Shown here in pieces: positions 11,631 to 22,639 of a DNA stretch of 64,000 bases (position 1 is its first letter; each line of letters opens with the position of its first letter). Where the stretch lies: positions 5,471,501 through 5,535,500 of the forward strand of contig OU612074.1 in NCBI GenBank assembly GCA_914767715.1. The letters run 5' to 3'. The stretch is from Membranipora membranacea. Taxonomy: Eukaryota > Bryozoa > Gymnolaemata > Cheilostomatida > Membraniporidae. Below the pieces are notes generated by a model. The model was not told where the DNA came from. It did not search any database and worked only from the letters and a program-made list of their open reading frames with translations. The position numbers were made by a program, and so were the translations under genes.

Positions 11631-11638
11631 TTTTATAG
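11631..11638 (-). promoter_or_regulatory. TATA box of TSP1 gene B
   Basis: Minus strand reads CTATAAAAGG, a full TATA consensus. It sits at the right distance above the predicted 5' UTR exon. The corresponding part of gene A (about 7845-7860) is similar but reads GATAAAAG. Confidence 0.55.
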
Positions 11639-11649
11639 TCATCTCTTGA

Positions 11650-12600
11650 CATTGTAGTCATTGCCTTCCTCGTTAACATCTCATTCATCAAAGTCATGCT
11701 AGTATAGGAGCTTGTACCAGTTTCAGCTTGAAGCGGCATTTTGTTGACACACATCTTATTATGTTCGTCACCACTTGACCCCATCGGAACCCATGTTGGT
11801 GACAAAAGGATGAATAACACTGGCTCCCACCATATTACAAAATGTTCCCTTAATTATGAATTCTTAATGCGACTAGACAAGGCTCATAGGGGTACCATAT
11901 TGACAAAATAATTAGACGTGTGACAGAAGACAAATCATATTGTGATCAATCGAGAGACAAGCGGCATTATCGGGTTATTATTCCATCATCAACTTCATCA
12001 AATATCCAAAAACTGCCTTGTTCCACAATATGAGGGGATGCGGCGGTAGGAAAGTGGTGGTAGATGTAGGCAACAGATGGTACGACCGAGTAGGCTAAAA
12101 TATTAAGCAACAGGACATAATCTGAGCAACCTGCTGCTTTGGTCTCAAGCATTTTAAGGAAGTCCTGAAAGGCAAAACCAATGATATTAGGGGTAGATTT
12201 AACTTAACAACAGTTACGTACAGATTCCTGACAAAGTTTTTTTTGGCAGTCAAATTGTCTCTGCTTTGGTCCTTACTATATTTATCAAATGCGAACCTTA
12301 GAGTATATTCACAAATAAATGTACGAATGAATTAATATTTTATATAAATATACAATAGCTATTAGTAACGACTGACTCTTTGTTATACGTCAGATCAGTC
12401 TAAGCTCTCCTAAATTACACATGACTTCATGGCATACCAACTCTATTGATAACCTAGGCCCCCACTTTCTGGCTCTTGTTCATCATTGTTTGCGTATGGC
12501 CATCATTCCTTGAGTCCACCATGCACTGAAGGAATGAGTTTTTTGCTGGGTAGAAAATTGAGTTAAGTACCAAGGAGGTGATTGAAAACCTTACACTGAT
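11650..12600. other. Upstream region of TSP1 gene B, no gene seen
   Basis: Contains the distal promoter sequence of gene B. A small open frame at 11967-12152 (minus) has no recognisable motif. Confidence 0.4.
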
Positions 12601-12607
12601 TACAATG

Positions 12608-13029
12608 GGTACCCGGCCATAATGCCATGGTCAAAATGCCATTGGAACAAAATGCCAGTGACATAATGCCATTGCCATAATGCCATGGCCATAATAGCAT
12701 AGGTAATAACACCACTGCACATTATGCCTATGCCAATATGCCAGTTGTACAAAACGCCAATTGTGTCAAAATACCAGTGGATAAAACGCCCGATTAGACA
12801 TAATACCATTTGGGACAACATACCATATCCCAAAATACCAAAGCCATAATGCTAAAATATGTTACCAAATCAAGATCAGCCACACTGTATATTTTCTTGT
12901 TAGTTATATTACAGCTGCGAGTTGCTCACTCAGAGTAGGAGGTGCTTCAGCTGGTTAGAGCCATCTCCTTCACTGCTCAAGTCTCGAAGTTTCTACGTTT
13001 GAATTTTGATGATCTCTGGGGTTTGTTGG
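12608..13029 (+). repeat. Left arm of the 12.6-15.6 kb inverted repeat
   Basis: Outer half: degenerate NNATAATGCCATNG words at about 16-18 base spacing. Inner half from about 12938 has an A-box-like TTCAGCTGGTTAGAGC and a B-box-like CGTTTGAATTTTG, as in a tRNA-derived SINE. Confidence 0.75.
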
Positions 13030-13989
13030 GCCCCATGTGTACCAAAGGCTAGTGTGTGTTGCAGAAATTGTAGCCAAATATTGTGCCGCAAACTCTGTGG
13101 AATATGGCAAATTAATTGGCTCTCTAAAGTTGACCAACTTTATGTCTTTGCTAGAAGGGTTTTGACTGGTCTTGACTGATGCTATTACTGGCGTCATGAA
13201 GGCTAGCTTGATTGAACATAGTCTAAGAAAATTCTGTTCATGAGTTCATGAGTATGCAGTTTAGCATAAAAATACAATCTTTTTCAGCGCTAAGACACTG
13301 AAAAAGTGACATCTGAGACAAGGCCATTTCTAGAACAGTCATAATGATTATCTTTGTAATGAATACTACTTTTTTACATCTTGTTAAAACCTTTCAACAT
13401 GATACCGACACATTTGGCGACATATTACAATGCCTAGTTTTTCCTTTTAATTGCAACAAGATATGTCCACCGTACCTGCTATGCACCACTTGACCATCGA
13501 CGCCCCACCAGCCCGACTATGAGTTTGCATCCTGGCCCTACCCAAATTTGTTGAACAAGGCTATACATGCCATTATTTAACAAGGACCTCTATCCTCGCT
13601 TGTTATTGGTGTTAAGAAATTTAAATTTGTTGGATCAAGTGTTGTATTCATGGTTTAAACTCATGTTTAAAATATTTTGAATAGAGCATGATTTCAATAA
13701 AAGTTTCTGTATTCAAAAAGCATTTGTAATGGCATGATGTTTAGTTTTTCATAATTATTAGAAATGTGACCCCCGGTCTTATTCCCTTGATGAGACGCAG
13801 AGCATTTTTGTAGAGTCGTAGCTAGCTATCACTTGCGTGGCCCCAGAACTCTAATTCGTTGATCAAATCCAGATGTAAAAGCTTAAATAATTTCAACCAT
13901 TAGATTTTGCTCAACAGCTGGACCGGGTGCTTGTATCATCATCATCAGGGTTAAATTTAATTTTTTTTCAGGCTTTTAAAATGTTCATG

Positions 13990-14830
13990 GACCATGGTAG
14001 TTATATTGGAGTTTCAATCTACAAATTTTGTTGTTCCTTTTTCTTCTGAAATAGAGTTCCCGAATATGAGCTTTTAATCTTATGGGTTACAAATTTTGTT
14101 TGGTGCTTCAAAAAGATTTTCTCATAGTTTATCACAAGACGGTTGGTGATACACCATTCAGTTATCAGAGGTAAGTTTCTCTTCGTAACTTCAGGCTTAG
14201 TACTAAAGATATTAGTATTGTCAGCAAAAGGTATTTAATTTAGATCGGGTGATGCATTTAAAAGGTCAATATTTATACATCAACATTAGTACTGGCCCGA
14301 GAAACAAACCCTGGGTAGCACCGATCATGACAGACAGTAAACCTGACTTAATTCATTTACCAAGACAAACTGTTTTCTATATAAAATATATATTTCTAAC
14401 AGTCGATATGAGGGAGAAGAAAATCTCAAATTTTCTGTTTATTTACTGATTTATTGTATATGTATTGTATTGAAAGATCGAAAAAGAAATTGATTGATTG
14501 GTTGATTTTTCTATCATTAAAATGGTCGAAAAGTTGTTCCATTATAATATTGATTGTGTCAGTTGTACTGAGCTTCCATCTAATACCAAATCTCTAGTTT
14601 GTGAGTAATTCTTTGCACTCCGAATACTCTCTCATTTGCACAGAGAGGAGTTTTTTTGAAACCTTCGATGTCGAGTTTAAAATTGTAATGGGTCTGTAAT
14701 CAATTTCTATGGATATCCATTTAAGAAAAACAAACATTTTTACGAAACGGCTCTGTAAATTGGCTTTCATACTTTTGAGCAGAAAAAAAAAGGTTTGTTG
14801 ATGGTGTATATGTTCGGAAGAGATGTAAAA
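13990..14830 (-). pseudogene. Decayed LINE reverse transcriptase
   Basis: Minus-strand fragments keep the order of non-LTR RT motifs. DYRPITILNSTSKVSKKLL occurs near 14710-14650 (as in NYRPISxLPxxSK). FGIRWKLSTTDTIN follows near 14590. IGATQGLFLGPVLMLMY occurs at about 14335-14285 (as in GVPQGSxLGPLLFxLY), FADNTNI at about 14225 (as in FADDTNI), and WCITNRLVINYEK at about 14150. Several frame changes separate the motifs, and the second Asp of FADD is Asn. The copy is dead. The clade (CR1/Jockey/RTE type) cannot be chosen by eye. Confidence 0.8.
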
Positions 14831-15172
14831 ACTTATCCATATCCTTACTATCATATACGTCCTGTGACTCACAAACCCCTATAAAATGACTTTGCTGAAT
14901 ACGATAGACATGGCCTAGCCGTGAAAGTTCATTTTGGGTGAACAGACTTTTTTTTTCTTGTTAGTTGTGACTGTAACTTCTTATACAACTAATAAATGCA
15001 GAGTTAACCTGCTCTATGCTCAATCATTGTGGTCTTATCGATGTCATTAGTAACATGAGTCAAGACTTGGCTTTCGAAAAAAAGGTGGTAATAATCCAGA
15101 GTTATTGTCATTATAATTCTAGAGAATAGTTGGGAAATATTTGTTACAAGTCACTACCTCTCAGTTTGTGGA

Positions 15173-15598
15173 CGCCAACAAACTCCAAAGATCATCAAAA
15201 TTCAAACATAGAAACTTCGAGACTTGAACAGTGAATGAGATGGCTCTAACCAACTGATTCTGAACCACCTCCTGCTCTGACCAAGCAATTCGCAGCTGTA
15301 ATATAACTTACAATGAAAATCAACAGCGAGGCTTGATCTCCTTTGGTATCGTATATTGGCATTATGGCAATGATATTTTGGGATATGGTATGTTGTCCCA
15401 AATGGTATTATGTCCAATCCGGCATTATATCCACTGGTATTTTGACACAACTGGCGTTTTATACAACTGGTATTTTTGCAGTGGTATAATGTGCAGTGGT
15501 GTTATCACCTATGGCATTATGGCCATGGCATAATGGCAATGGCATTATGTCACTGGCATTTTGTCCCAATGGCATTTTTACCATGGCATTTTGACCGG
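15173..15598 (-). repeat. Right arm of the 12.6-15.6 kb inverted repeat
   Basis: Reverse complement of 12608-13029, including the ATGGCATTATG words and the SINE-like head (minus, about 15295-15200). Agreement stops after GTTTGTTGG at the inner end. Confidence 0.75.
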
Positions 15599-15639
15599 AA
15601 TCATTACAATGATAGGTCAACATACAGAAAAGCCAGGCA

Positions 15640-17180
15640 AACTCCACAATTAAGACCCAAATTTATAACCTAGACTGGATGCAGTTTAATGTTTAGATGT
15701 GCTACTGGTGTGATGTCATGACTGTATTATGAGATTAATCACCAGGTCAGGGATGGTGGAAGTGAAGATCATCAATCAATGTCTTGTCACTTTTCACGTT
15801 TTGTGTGTTGTATGTGACAAAGCTAAAAGGGTAGGCCTAAATATTGATCATAAATTAGAACTTGTATGCCTTCGCAGAGTTAGGATATACCGCGACATTT
15901 CAAAGTAGAGTTATAATGCAAGCTGTTTTTATGCAGGGGGCAGTGATCATGGAATTGATGACCGGGCGACATGCTGCAAAGCCTCACAGTTGTTAAATTT
16001 ACAAGGAGAATTTGTATCACAGACAGATCTACCTATGTTTCGTAAATCTTCAAAATTTTAGCCTGTACACAAAGGTGTGACAAGCTGAGTTCTGACCCTG
16101 CTTTGAAATGTCTAACTTTTAAAATGAGCGGTATCACAACAGACAGGGTAGAGTTTACATTAGGGCAGCCTTATTACCTGCACTGCTTATCAAGTGGGCT
16201 TTTTGCATCCCACAGAACTTTTTCAACAAGGGTAAATATTTACACTGTGACATCTAACAGAGGTATTTAAGTGACTATATCAGCAAAGCGTTTCCTCCAT
16301 TTACCCTCACTACATGAGACTGGCCTCCTATCAGAAGATTATCACATAAAAACTGGAGGAAATAAAAAATATAAGATAGCTCGCTGTACGTAGGGTTATG
16401 AATTTGGATAGATGACAGTAGAAGACTAGGTAAGACTTTGATCAGCAGTTGTTACCAGAATTCACACTTATTGGCAAAGTGCTCTGTGATACCCAGTTGA
16501 AATGTTTGTATTTATTCATAGAATAGTTTAAGCTGTAGAAAGAAACTTGGCCCCTCTCTTGCATAACTGGTGTACCACTTATGTGAATATGTGGGGCGCC
16601 CGGTGTTTTTATATTGCAATTATGATATTTTGCCTGTTACTATGAACCACTGTTGTTGGTAAAGAATGTATACCTTTACCGCTGGTTCATCAAAGGTGTC
16701 TTTGTAGCTTGTTAAGTGAGAGCCCTGAGAAAAGAATGTAATTTTTGTATGTAAGTCATTAAAGAGAATTGCTTCATGCTTTACTAATGTAAGTTAGAAT
16801 TAGACACGCTTTCCAATAGATCAGGACAAGATTGATTTCAATTAAAACACATCACATGATGGTATGGAACTACCACTGGTTCAATAAATGTTAGGCGTGG
16901 CATGAACTGTAGGAAGAAGGATTTCTGATGGCAACCTTCAAAGTGAATGAGGCAGATTTTTTTGGCAGATTGTTCAACACGTGATAATTACCTATTGACA
17001 ATGATAATTGAATGCGACATTAGAAACTTTGAGAACTTGTACTAATTAACACTGCCAGTTGTAGGGGTAGAAACCAGCTGAACTGACATTTATGTGCTTC
17101 CATAGCCTGTTCAGTGTGGTAGCTTGTCATGGGACTCAAGTTTGACAAGCCGTGTCAAGTTGTGACAAGTCCAAAATAAT
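15640..17180. other. Intergenic, no gene seen
   Basis: No coding exon, tRNA or repeat unit was recognised. All open frames are short. Confidence 0.4.
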
Positions 17181-17182
17181 TA

Positions 17183-17254
17183 GCCACCAATGAGGATCCA
17201 ACTCATGACCTCCTGTTTACTAGACAGGCGCTCTAGCCACTGAGCTATGGCGGC
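17183..17254 (-). other. tRNA-Thr(AGU)-like cloverleaf within a repeat
   Basis: The 72 nt fold into a full cloverleaf: acceptor GCCGCCA/TGGTGGC, D stem GCTC/GAGC with a GG-containing loop, anticodon stem CCTGT/ACAGG with loop CTAGTAA (anticodon AGT), and T stem ATGAG/CTCAT. The T loop is TTGGATC, with G replacing the invariant C56. A partial copy with the same T-loop change lies at 26263-26322, and both are flanked by the same non-tRNA sequence. It is therefore more likely part of a repeat family than an active tRNA gene. Confidence 0.65.
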
Positions 17255-17662
17255 TTTGTGAGTGCCAAAAAGTGATGCAGAAATGATGTAGCCATATTGC
17301 CTTATCACCTACATCAGTGAGTAGATAAAAATCACTACAGTCTGTAAAGGAATTTACTCTGATTTGAGTATAGATAATTTGAATTTCATTTGCCATCAAC
17401 AATAAATAAGATAAGAAACATGTAGTAATTGTTAAGTTTATGGAACTGCAACTGGCATTGACCATTGAACTGTGATTTTAAGCAATCATCCAGAGAATCG
17501 TGCTGTGGGTAGGTGCCCTTTGTATGACTATTAAACGAAACAGGATAGTTACAGGTCGAAGTTGTTTCCATTATTTCTGGGGTAGGATGATTCCCCACAG
17601 TAATGGAAATCTCAATTACTGAACTGCTTTCGGAGTAAAATTACTCTCCCAGTGGCAATGAA
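17183..17662 (-). repeat. Repeat ending in a tRNA-like structure, copy 1
   Basis: Shared with 26262-26540: AAAGTG, AAATGATGTAGCC-like sequence next to the tRNA part, and CTCAATTACTGAACTG ... ATTACTCTCCCAG at the far end (compare CTCAATTATCAAACTG ... ATTCACTCTCAG). On the strand of the tRNA the shared body lies 5' of the tRNA. This is opposite to a normal tRNA-SINE. Internal sequence differs in length between copies. Confidence 0.6.
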
Positions 17663-19450
17663 GTGAATGATGATGTCAATATAAATATTGTTGTTGCAAA
17701 AAGATTGACAAGAATCTTAAATTTTTTATTCTTTTTGTTTCCTCCCAATAAAGCTATTAAAAACATCAATTGACATTCAGGTTTACCAAGATCTGACAGA
17801 GGTGCATCCTATGAAAAATCCTGAAGTAAAACTTTATAACAATCCCTCATTCGATAGGTTACAGATAGAAGAAAATGGAACTGTAAAATAAGTATCTGAA
17901 TGAAAAATATCCTTTGCCATTGTTAAATGGTTCATGGTCAACATGATTCTACACATTGGGCACTGGCACTTTGAGGTAATTACAGGGAGCTTACATGAAT
18001 TAATTTAGCAGTACAACACATGCATACTGTATTTTAGCAAGAGAAAGGCTCATTACCTTTCTACACTACAGATCATCTATTAATATCCCCAAATCTGGCT
18101 ACAGCATCCTGTTGGTAGTGTTGAGGTTAATAACCAGTGTTAGATATGGTTACCTATATTAATACTATTATGGTTTGGTGTTGTAGGCCTGAAATTGGCC
18201 CATATAAGACAATTTTATTATTGTGTAGTAGTAAAAGACCCTTAATCACCACGAGTCAATGAGTGCAATAACTAGCTAGCTAGCTAGGTAATGCAATGTC
18301 AAAAACTCATGGGACCAGAATAGCATAGTCCAGCTGAGGGCAACCTGCAGCCTTTTATTTATTTATTTATTTATTGAGGTTTTCTAAAAGTTTATAATTA
18401 AAGCAAATTAAAAATAACTTGTTGACCTAACTTTTGCCAGTGCGGCCTATTGGGCAATCTTTTGCAGCCTAATTGTGACTTCATGCCTATAAAAGTTATT
18501 ATACACAGGCAAATCAAATATCACATCACAAAACTTCCCATGATTTGTTAAACCAGTATTTCCGTTGAGCTAATATTTCTTGCAGCATATCACAGTTTTA
18601 CACATAAGTCTGCTCTAGGGTATTCAAAATTGTTACTTCGGTTCTAACTTTATACCTGATAGATATGTTGCGGCCTTTTGAGTTGAGTCTGCGTTAAATA
18701 TGGCGTTTTTCAAAAAAGGTTGCCGACCTATGGCATAGTCAGACCATGTTATCCTTCTTTGGTCTATCTGAAAGTCAACCATGCCGTGAAAATCATAGAC
18801 GATGGTTATTCAGGAGGATAATTTCCTTTTAGGTTTGATCTCCATGATTAATCAGCGTCAGTTAAGATCACACAATGATACGACAGTGTGTAAAATCACA
18901 GTTTGATCAGCTTGAATAATTGATGCCCATAATTGAATTGACAACCATCAAAGCATACTGGGTGGAATCGTCTTGATCAACTTCTGCAACCAGATGACCG
19001 GGCACAGGCCTACCGAAAATATCGGGAGGTAACAGCCCTCTCAAGTTTGGTCCAGATGAACCCTCTCAGACCGAGACTCTTTGCAGTCTCCATCCTGAGG
19101 TTTGGTTTTATGAAAGGTTTGCGTAAGGCCTACTGGATGTGCCACTGTCATCTGTCTCATCTTATAGCAGGGTAGCAGCCTCCTCCTGTCCTTTACTTCT
19201 ATATACAAAATTTGGTTGATAGAGTTTGCCAGTTTTGTCTAATAAAGCTTTTGATGCTGATTGCAATGGAAACAATGTACCTAACAATTTCCCAAAGCAC
19301 TGCTGGGAGAAAGAAAGTGATGGATTCAATAGAAAGCCACCATGAAAAATCAGATTTATACAAGCAAGCAAAGCAAGTATTTCAGGTGCAGGGATTAAAG
19401 TCAGCTGGTGCGCCCGGTACCCACGTGCCCGTAGGAAATTCTCCAACCTT
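17663..19450. other. Intergenic, no gene seen
   Basis: Includes a (TTTA)n microsatellite at about 18355-18375. A 124-codon minus-strand frame at 19162-19536 runs into the foldback element and has no recognised domain. Confidence 0.4.
18354..18376 (+). repeat. (TTTA)n microsatellite
   Basis: About five consecutive TTTA units. Confidence 0.8.
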
Positions 19451-19539
19451 TGAACCGGTGTAGTATTGTAAACTGTCCCCCGCGTGAAAACAACCCCGGG
19501 ACACTTTACAATATTGTAAACTGTCACGGGGGACACTTT

Positions 19540-19660
19540 ACAATAAAAACAGGCCTATTGTAAACTGTCCCCCCTATTGTAAACTGTCCCCCCTATTGTA
19601 AACTGTCCCCCCCTATTGTAAACTGTCCCTCCCTATTGTAAACTGTCCCCCCTATTTATG
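19540..19660 (+). repeat. Subterminal short tandem repeat, left
   Basis: About five to six units of CCTATTGTAAACTGTCCCC with C-run length variation. A mirrored array of GGGGACAGTTTACAATAGG units lies at 22378-22520. Confidence 0.85.
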
Positions 19661-20660
19661 GCTGTCCATTTCAAGGGCCCAGCTGTTTATCATCATTCTA
19701 AATGGGTCAGATCATCTAACCATGATGTTCTGGCTGCCACTATGATGGCCCAAGCTGTACAATTGGATGGTGGTGGTATCTCACTGACATTATGAATGAG
19801 TGTATAAAGCCTCTTTTACATATGGTACTTTGTAGATCTATTTTTCGCAAACACTAGTTGTTATTTGAAGCTCCTATGATAAAGAGATGTATGGTCTGCG
19901 AAGAAAGGTGCACTAAGCCAACAGTGTATAGATGTGTAGTTACCACATCACATAACACACATACTTTCATTGCAGGTTAATGAGCCGCGCGAAAACAACC
20001 ACCCCATTCATTCATCATAGAATCAACCTTCATCAAGCAATGGTCTGTGAGTGATTACTGTAAGTCACAAGTGTGACACCGAGACATGATAGATTTTAAT
20101 CTTACCATATTGTGAGCCCTGGTGTTGTACTGTTAATGATTGCTTAAACTGAGCGAAAACAACCATCTCCCACATTAGCTTATATGAACTTTATGTTCGA
20201 AAATTGCTTTCGGAACCTTATGTTATTTTATAGCAACAGTATTAATGTCATAACGATGTTACTTGTTGATTTTCAGATGGATGAATTGCAATTTAATGAA
20301 AGTAACAGGTTATTTGCATTCAAAGTAGCTCTATGACCCGCGCAAAAGCACCCCTTCCCCCCATATCTATCTAGAAATAGGCTGCTTTTCATTCGTTGTT
20401 AGTGTGAGTCCTGAAAAAAGTTTCTACTACAATTTATCGCACTAAACACTGTCACCTTGCATATTTACCCATTGCTTAAGCCGCGCGAAAACAACCATCC
20501 CCCAAGCTGTCTTGTAAAGATTATCTGTCAAAAAGTCTCAAACAGAATGAACCATGATTTTGCAGCCATAATGTGATTGTCATGAGGTGACTGTGTACCA
20601 AATTTCAGATTAATAGGTTAGAACTTAATGACACAACGGATGATATGTCATTCTTTGCAG

Positions 20661-21366
20661 GCTCATGAACCTGCAAAGAATGACATATCATCCGTTGTGT
20701 CATTAAGTTCTAACCTATTAATCTGAAATTTGGTACACAGTCACCTCATGACAATCACATTATGGCTGCAAAATCATGGTTCATTCTGTTTGAGACTTTT
20801 TGACAGATAATCTTTACAAGACAGCTTAGGGGGTGGTTGTTTTCGCGCGGCTTAAGCAATATTTTACAGTGCAATACCAGGCCGCACCAGATGAAAAGCT
20901 CAAAAGCAATTATTTCTCCCGCTCACACTTGTGACTGACTGGTGTCACTCACAGGCAAATGCTTGATGGAGGTAGATTTCAAGATGAATGAATGGGGTGG
21001 TTGTTTTCGCGCAGCTCATGAACCTGCAAAGAATGACATATCATCCGTTGTGTCATTAAGTTCTAACCTATTAATCTGAAATTTGGTACACAGTCACCTC
21101 ATGACAATCACATTATGGCTGCAAAATCATGGTTCATTCTGTTTGAGACTTTTTGACAGATAATCTTTACAAGACAGCTTAGGGGGTGGTTGTTTTCGCG
21201 CGGCTTAAGCAATATCTTACAGTGCAATACCAGGCCGCACCAGATGAAAAGCTCAAAAGCAATTATTTCTCCCGCTCACACTTGTGACTGACTGGTGTCA
21301 CTCACAGGCAAATGCTTGATGGAGGTAGATTTCAAGATGAATGAATGGGGTGGTTGTTTTCGCGCA
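20661..21366 (+). repeat. 353 bp tandem duplication in the right arm
   Basis: Units 20661-21013 and 21014-21366 are near identical, each beginning GCTCATGAACCTGCAAAG and ending in a CGCG-containing GTTGTTTTCGCGCAG. A third, more diverged start follows at 21367. The left arm has only one equivalent segment. Confidence 0.85.
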
Positions 21367-22377
21367 GCTCATGAACTTACAAAGAATGACATATCACCCG
21401 TTGTGTCATTAAGTGTTAACCTATTAATCTGAAATTTGGTACACAGTCACCTTATGACAATCACATTATGGCTGCAAAATCATGGTTCATTCCATTTGAG
21501 ACTTTTTGACAGATAATCGTTTTAAGACAGCTTAGGGGGTGGCTGTTTTTGTGCGGCTCAAGCAATGGGTCAATATGCAAGGTGACAGTATTTAGTGCGA
21601 TAAGTAATGTAGTAGAAACTTTTTCAGGACTCACACTAAGAACGAAGAAAAAGCAGAATATTTCTAGGTAGATATGGGGGAGGGATTGTTTTTGCGCGGG
21701 TCATAGAGCTACTATGAATGCAAATAACCTGTTACTTTCATTAAATTGCAATTCATCTATCTGAAAATCAACAAGTAACATCGTTATGACATTATTACTG
21801 TTGCTCTAAAATAACTTAAGGTTCCGAAAGCAATTTTTGAACATACAGTTCATATAAGCTAATGTGGGAGATGGTTGTTTTCGCACGGCTTAAGCAATCA
21901 TTCACAGTACAATACCAGGGCTCACAATATGGTAAGCTTAAAATTATCATGTCTCGGTGTCACACTTGTGACTTACAGTAATCACTCACAGGCGAATGCT
22001 TGATGAAGGTTGATTCTATGATGAATGAATGGGGTGGTTGTTTTCGCCTGCAATGAAAGTATGAGTGTTCTGTGATGTGGTAACTACACATCTATTCAAT
22101 GTTGGCTTAGTGCACCTTTCTTAGCAAACCAGACATCTCTAAATCATAGGAGCTTCAAATAACAACTAGTGTTTGCGAAAAATAGATCTACAAAGTACCA
22201 TATGAAAAAGAGGCTTTAAACACTCATTCATAATGTCAGTGAGATGCCACCACCATCCCATGGTACAGCTTGGGCCATCATAGTGGCAGCCAGAACATCA
22301 TGGTTTGCTCCAGTTAGATGATCTGACCCATTTAGAATGATGATAAACAGCTGGGCCCTTGAAATGGACAGTCATAA

Positions 22378-22520
22378 ATAGGGGGGGACAGTTTACAATA
22401 GGGGGGACAGTTGACAATAGGGGGGGACGGTTTACAATAGAGGGGGACAGTTTACAATAGGGGGGGGGGACCGTTTACAATAGGGGGGACAGTCTACAAT
22501 AGGGGGGGACAGTTTACAAT
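22378..22520 (-). repeat. Subterminal short tandem repeat, right
   Basis: Reverse complement of the left array. About seven units with G runs of 5-9. Confidence 0.85.
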
Positions 22521-22639
22521 AGGCATGTTTTTATTGTAAAGTGTCCCCGGGACAGTTTACAATATTGTAAAGTGTCCCTGGGTTGTTTTCGCGCGGGGGG
22601 ACAGTTTACAATACTACACCGGTATGGTCGTACCTGATC

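Larger units (their letters stand above)
12608..15598. mobile_element. Foldback element with ~420 bp inverted arms
   Basis: The left arm 12608-13029 is repeated in reverse complement at 15173-15598, with clear base-by-base agreement except small indels. The outer ~250 bp of each arm is a run of degenerate words such as CATAATGCCAT and AAAATGCCATTGG, themselves partly palindromic. The inner part of each arm contains a tRNA-like SINE head. The centre (13030-15172) holds LINE reverse transcriptase remnants. It could be a foldback DNA transposon, or two oppositely oriented copies of one repeat that landed 2 kb apart. Confidence 0.7.
19454..22623. mobile_element. 3.17 kb foldback (long inverted repeat) element
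   Basis: Both ends read ACCGGTGTAGTATTGTAAAC inward, continuing into CTGTCCCCC and CGCGNGAAAACAACC. The left arm runs to about 20662. The right arm mirrors it out to 22623, with the turn at about 20665 in the loop CTCATGAA. Near the ends a 17-20 base unit containing ATTGTAAACTGTCCC is repeated in tandem (about 19540-19660; mirrored 22378-22520). The word CCGCGCGAAAACAACC recurs at roughly 150-350 base spacing through both arms. The right arm is longer because a 353 bp block is duplicated. No transposase frame is present. A non-autonomous foldback DNA transposon is the likely class. No clear target-site duplication was seen. Confidence 0.8.

Noticed and set aside
17183-17254. Functional tRNA-Thr gene
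   Set aside because: The fold is good, but T-loop C56 is changed and the same change is in another repeat copy with shared flanks.
19162-19536. 124-codon minus-strand frame at the foldback edge
   Set aside because: Half of it lies in the GTAAACTGTCC repeat; no domain.
19540-19660. CRISPR-like array
   Set aside because: The short units are adjacent without unique spacers, and the genome is eukaryotic.
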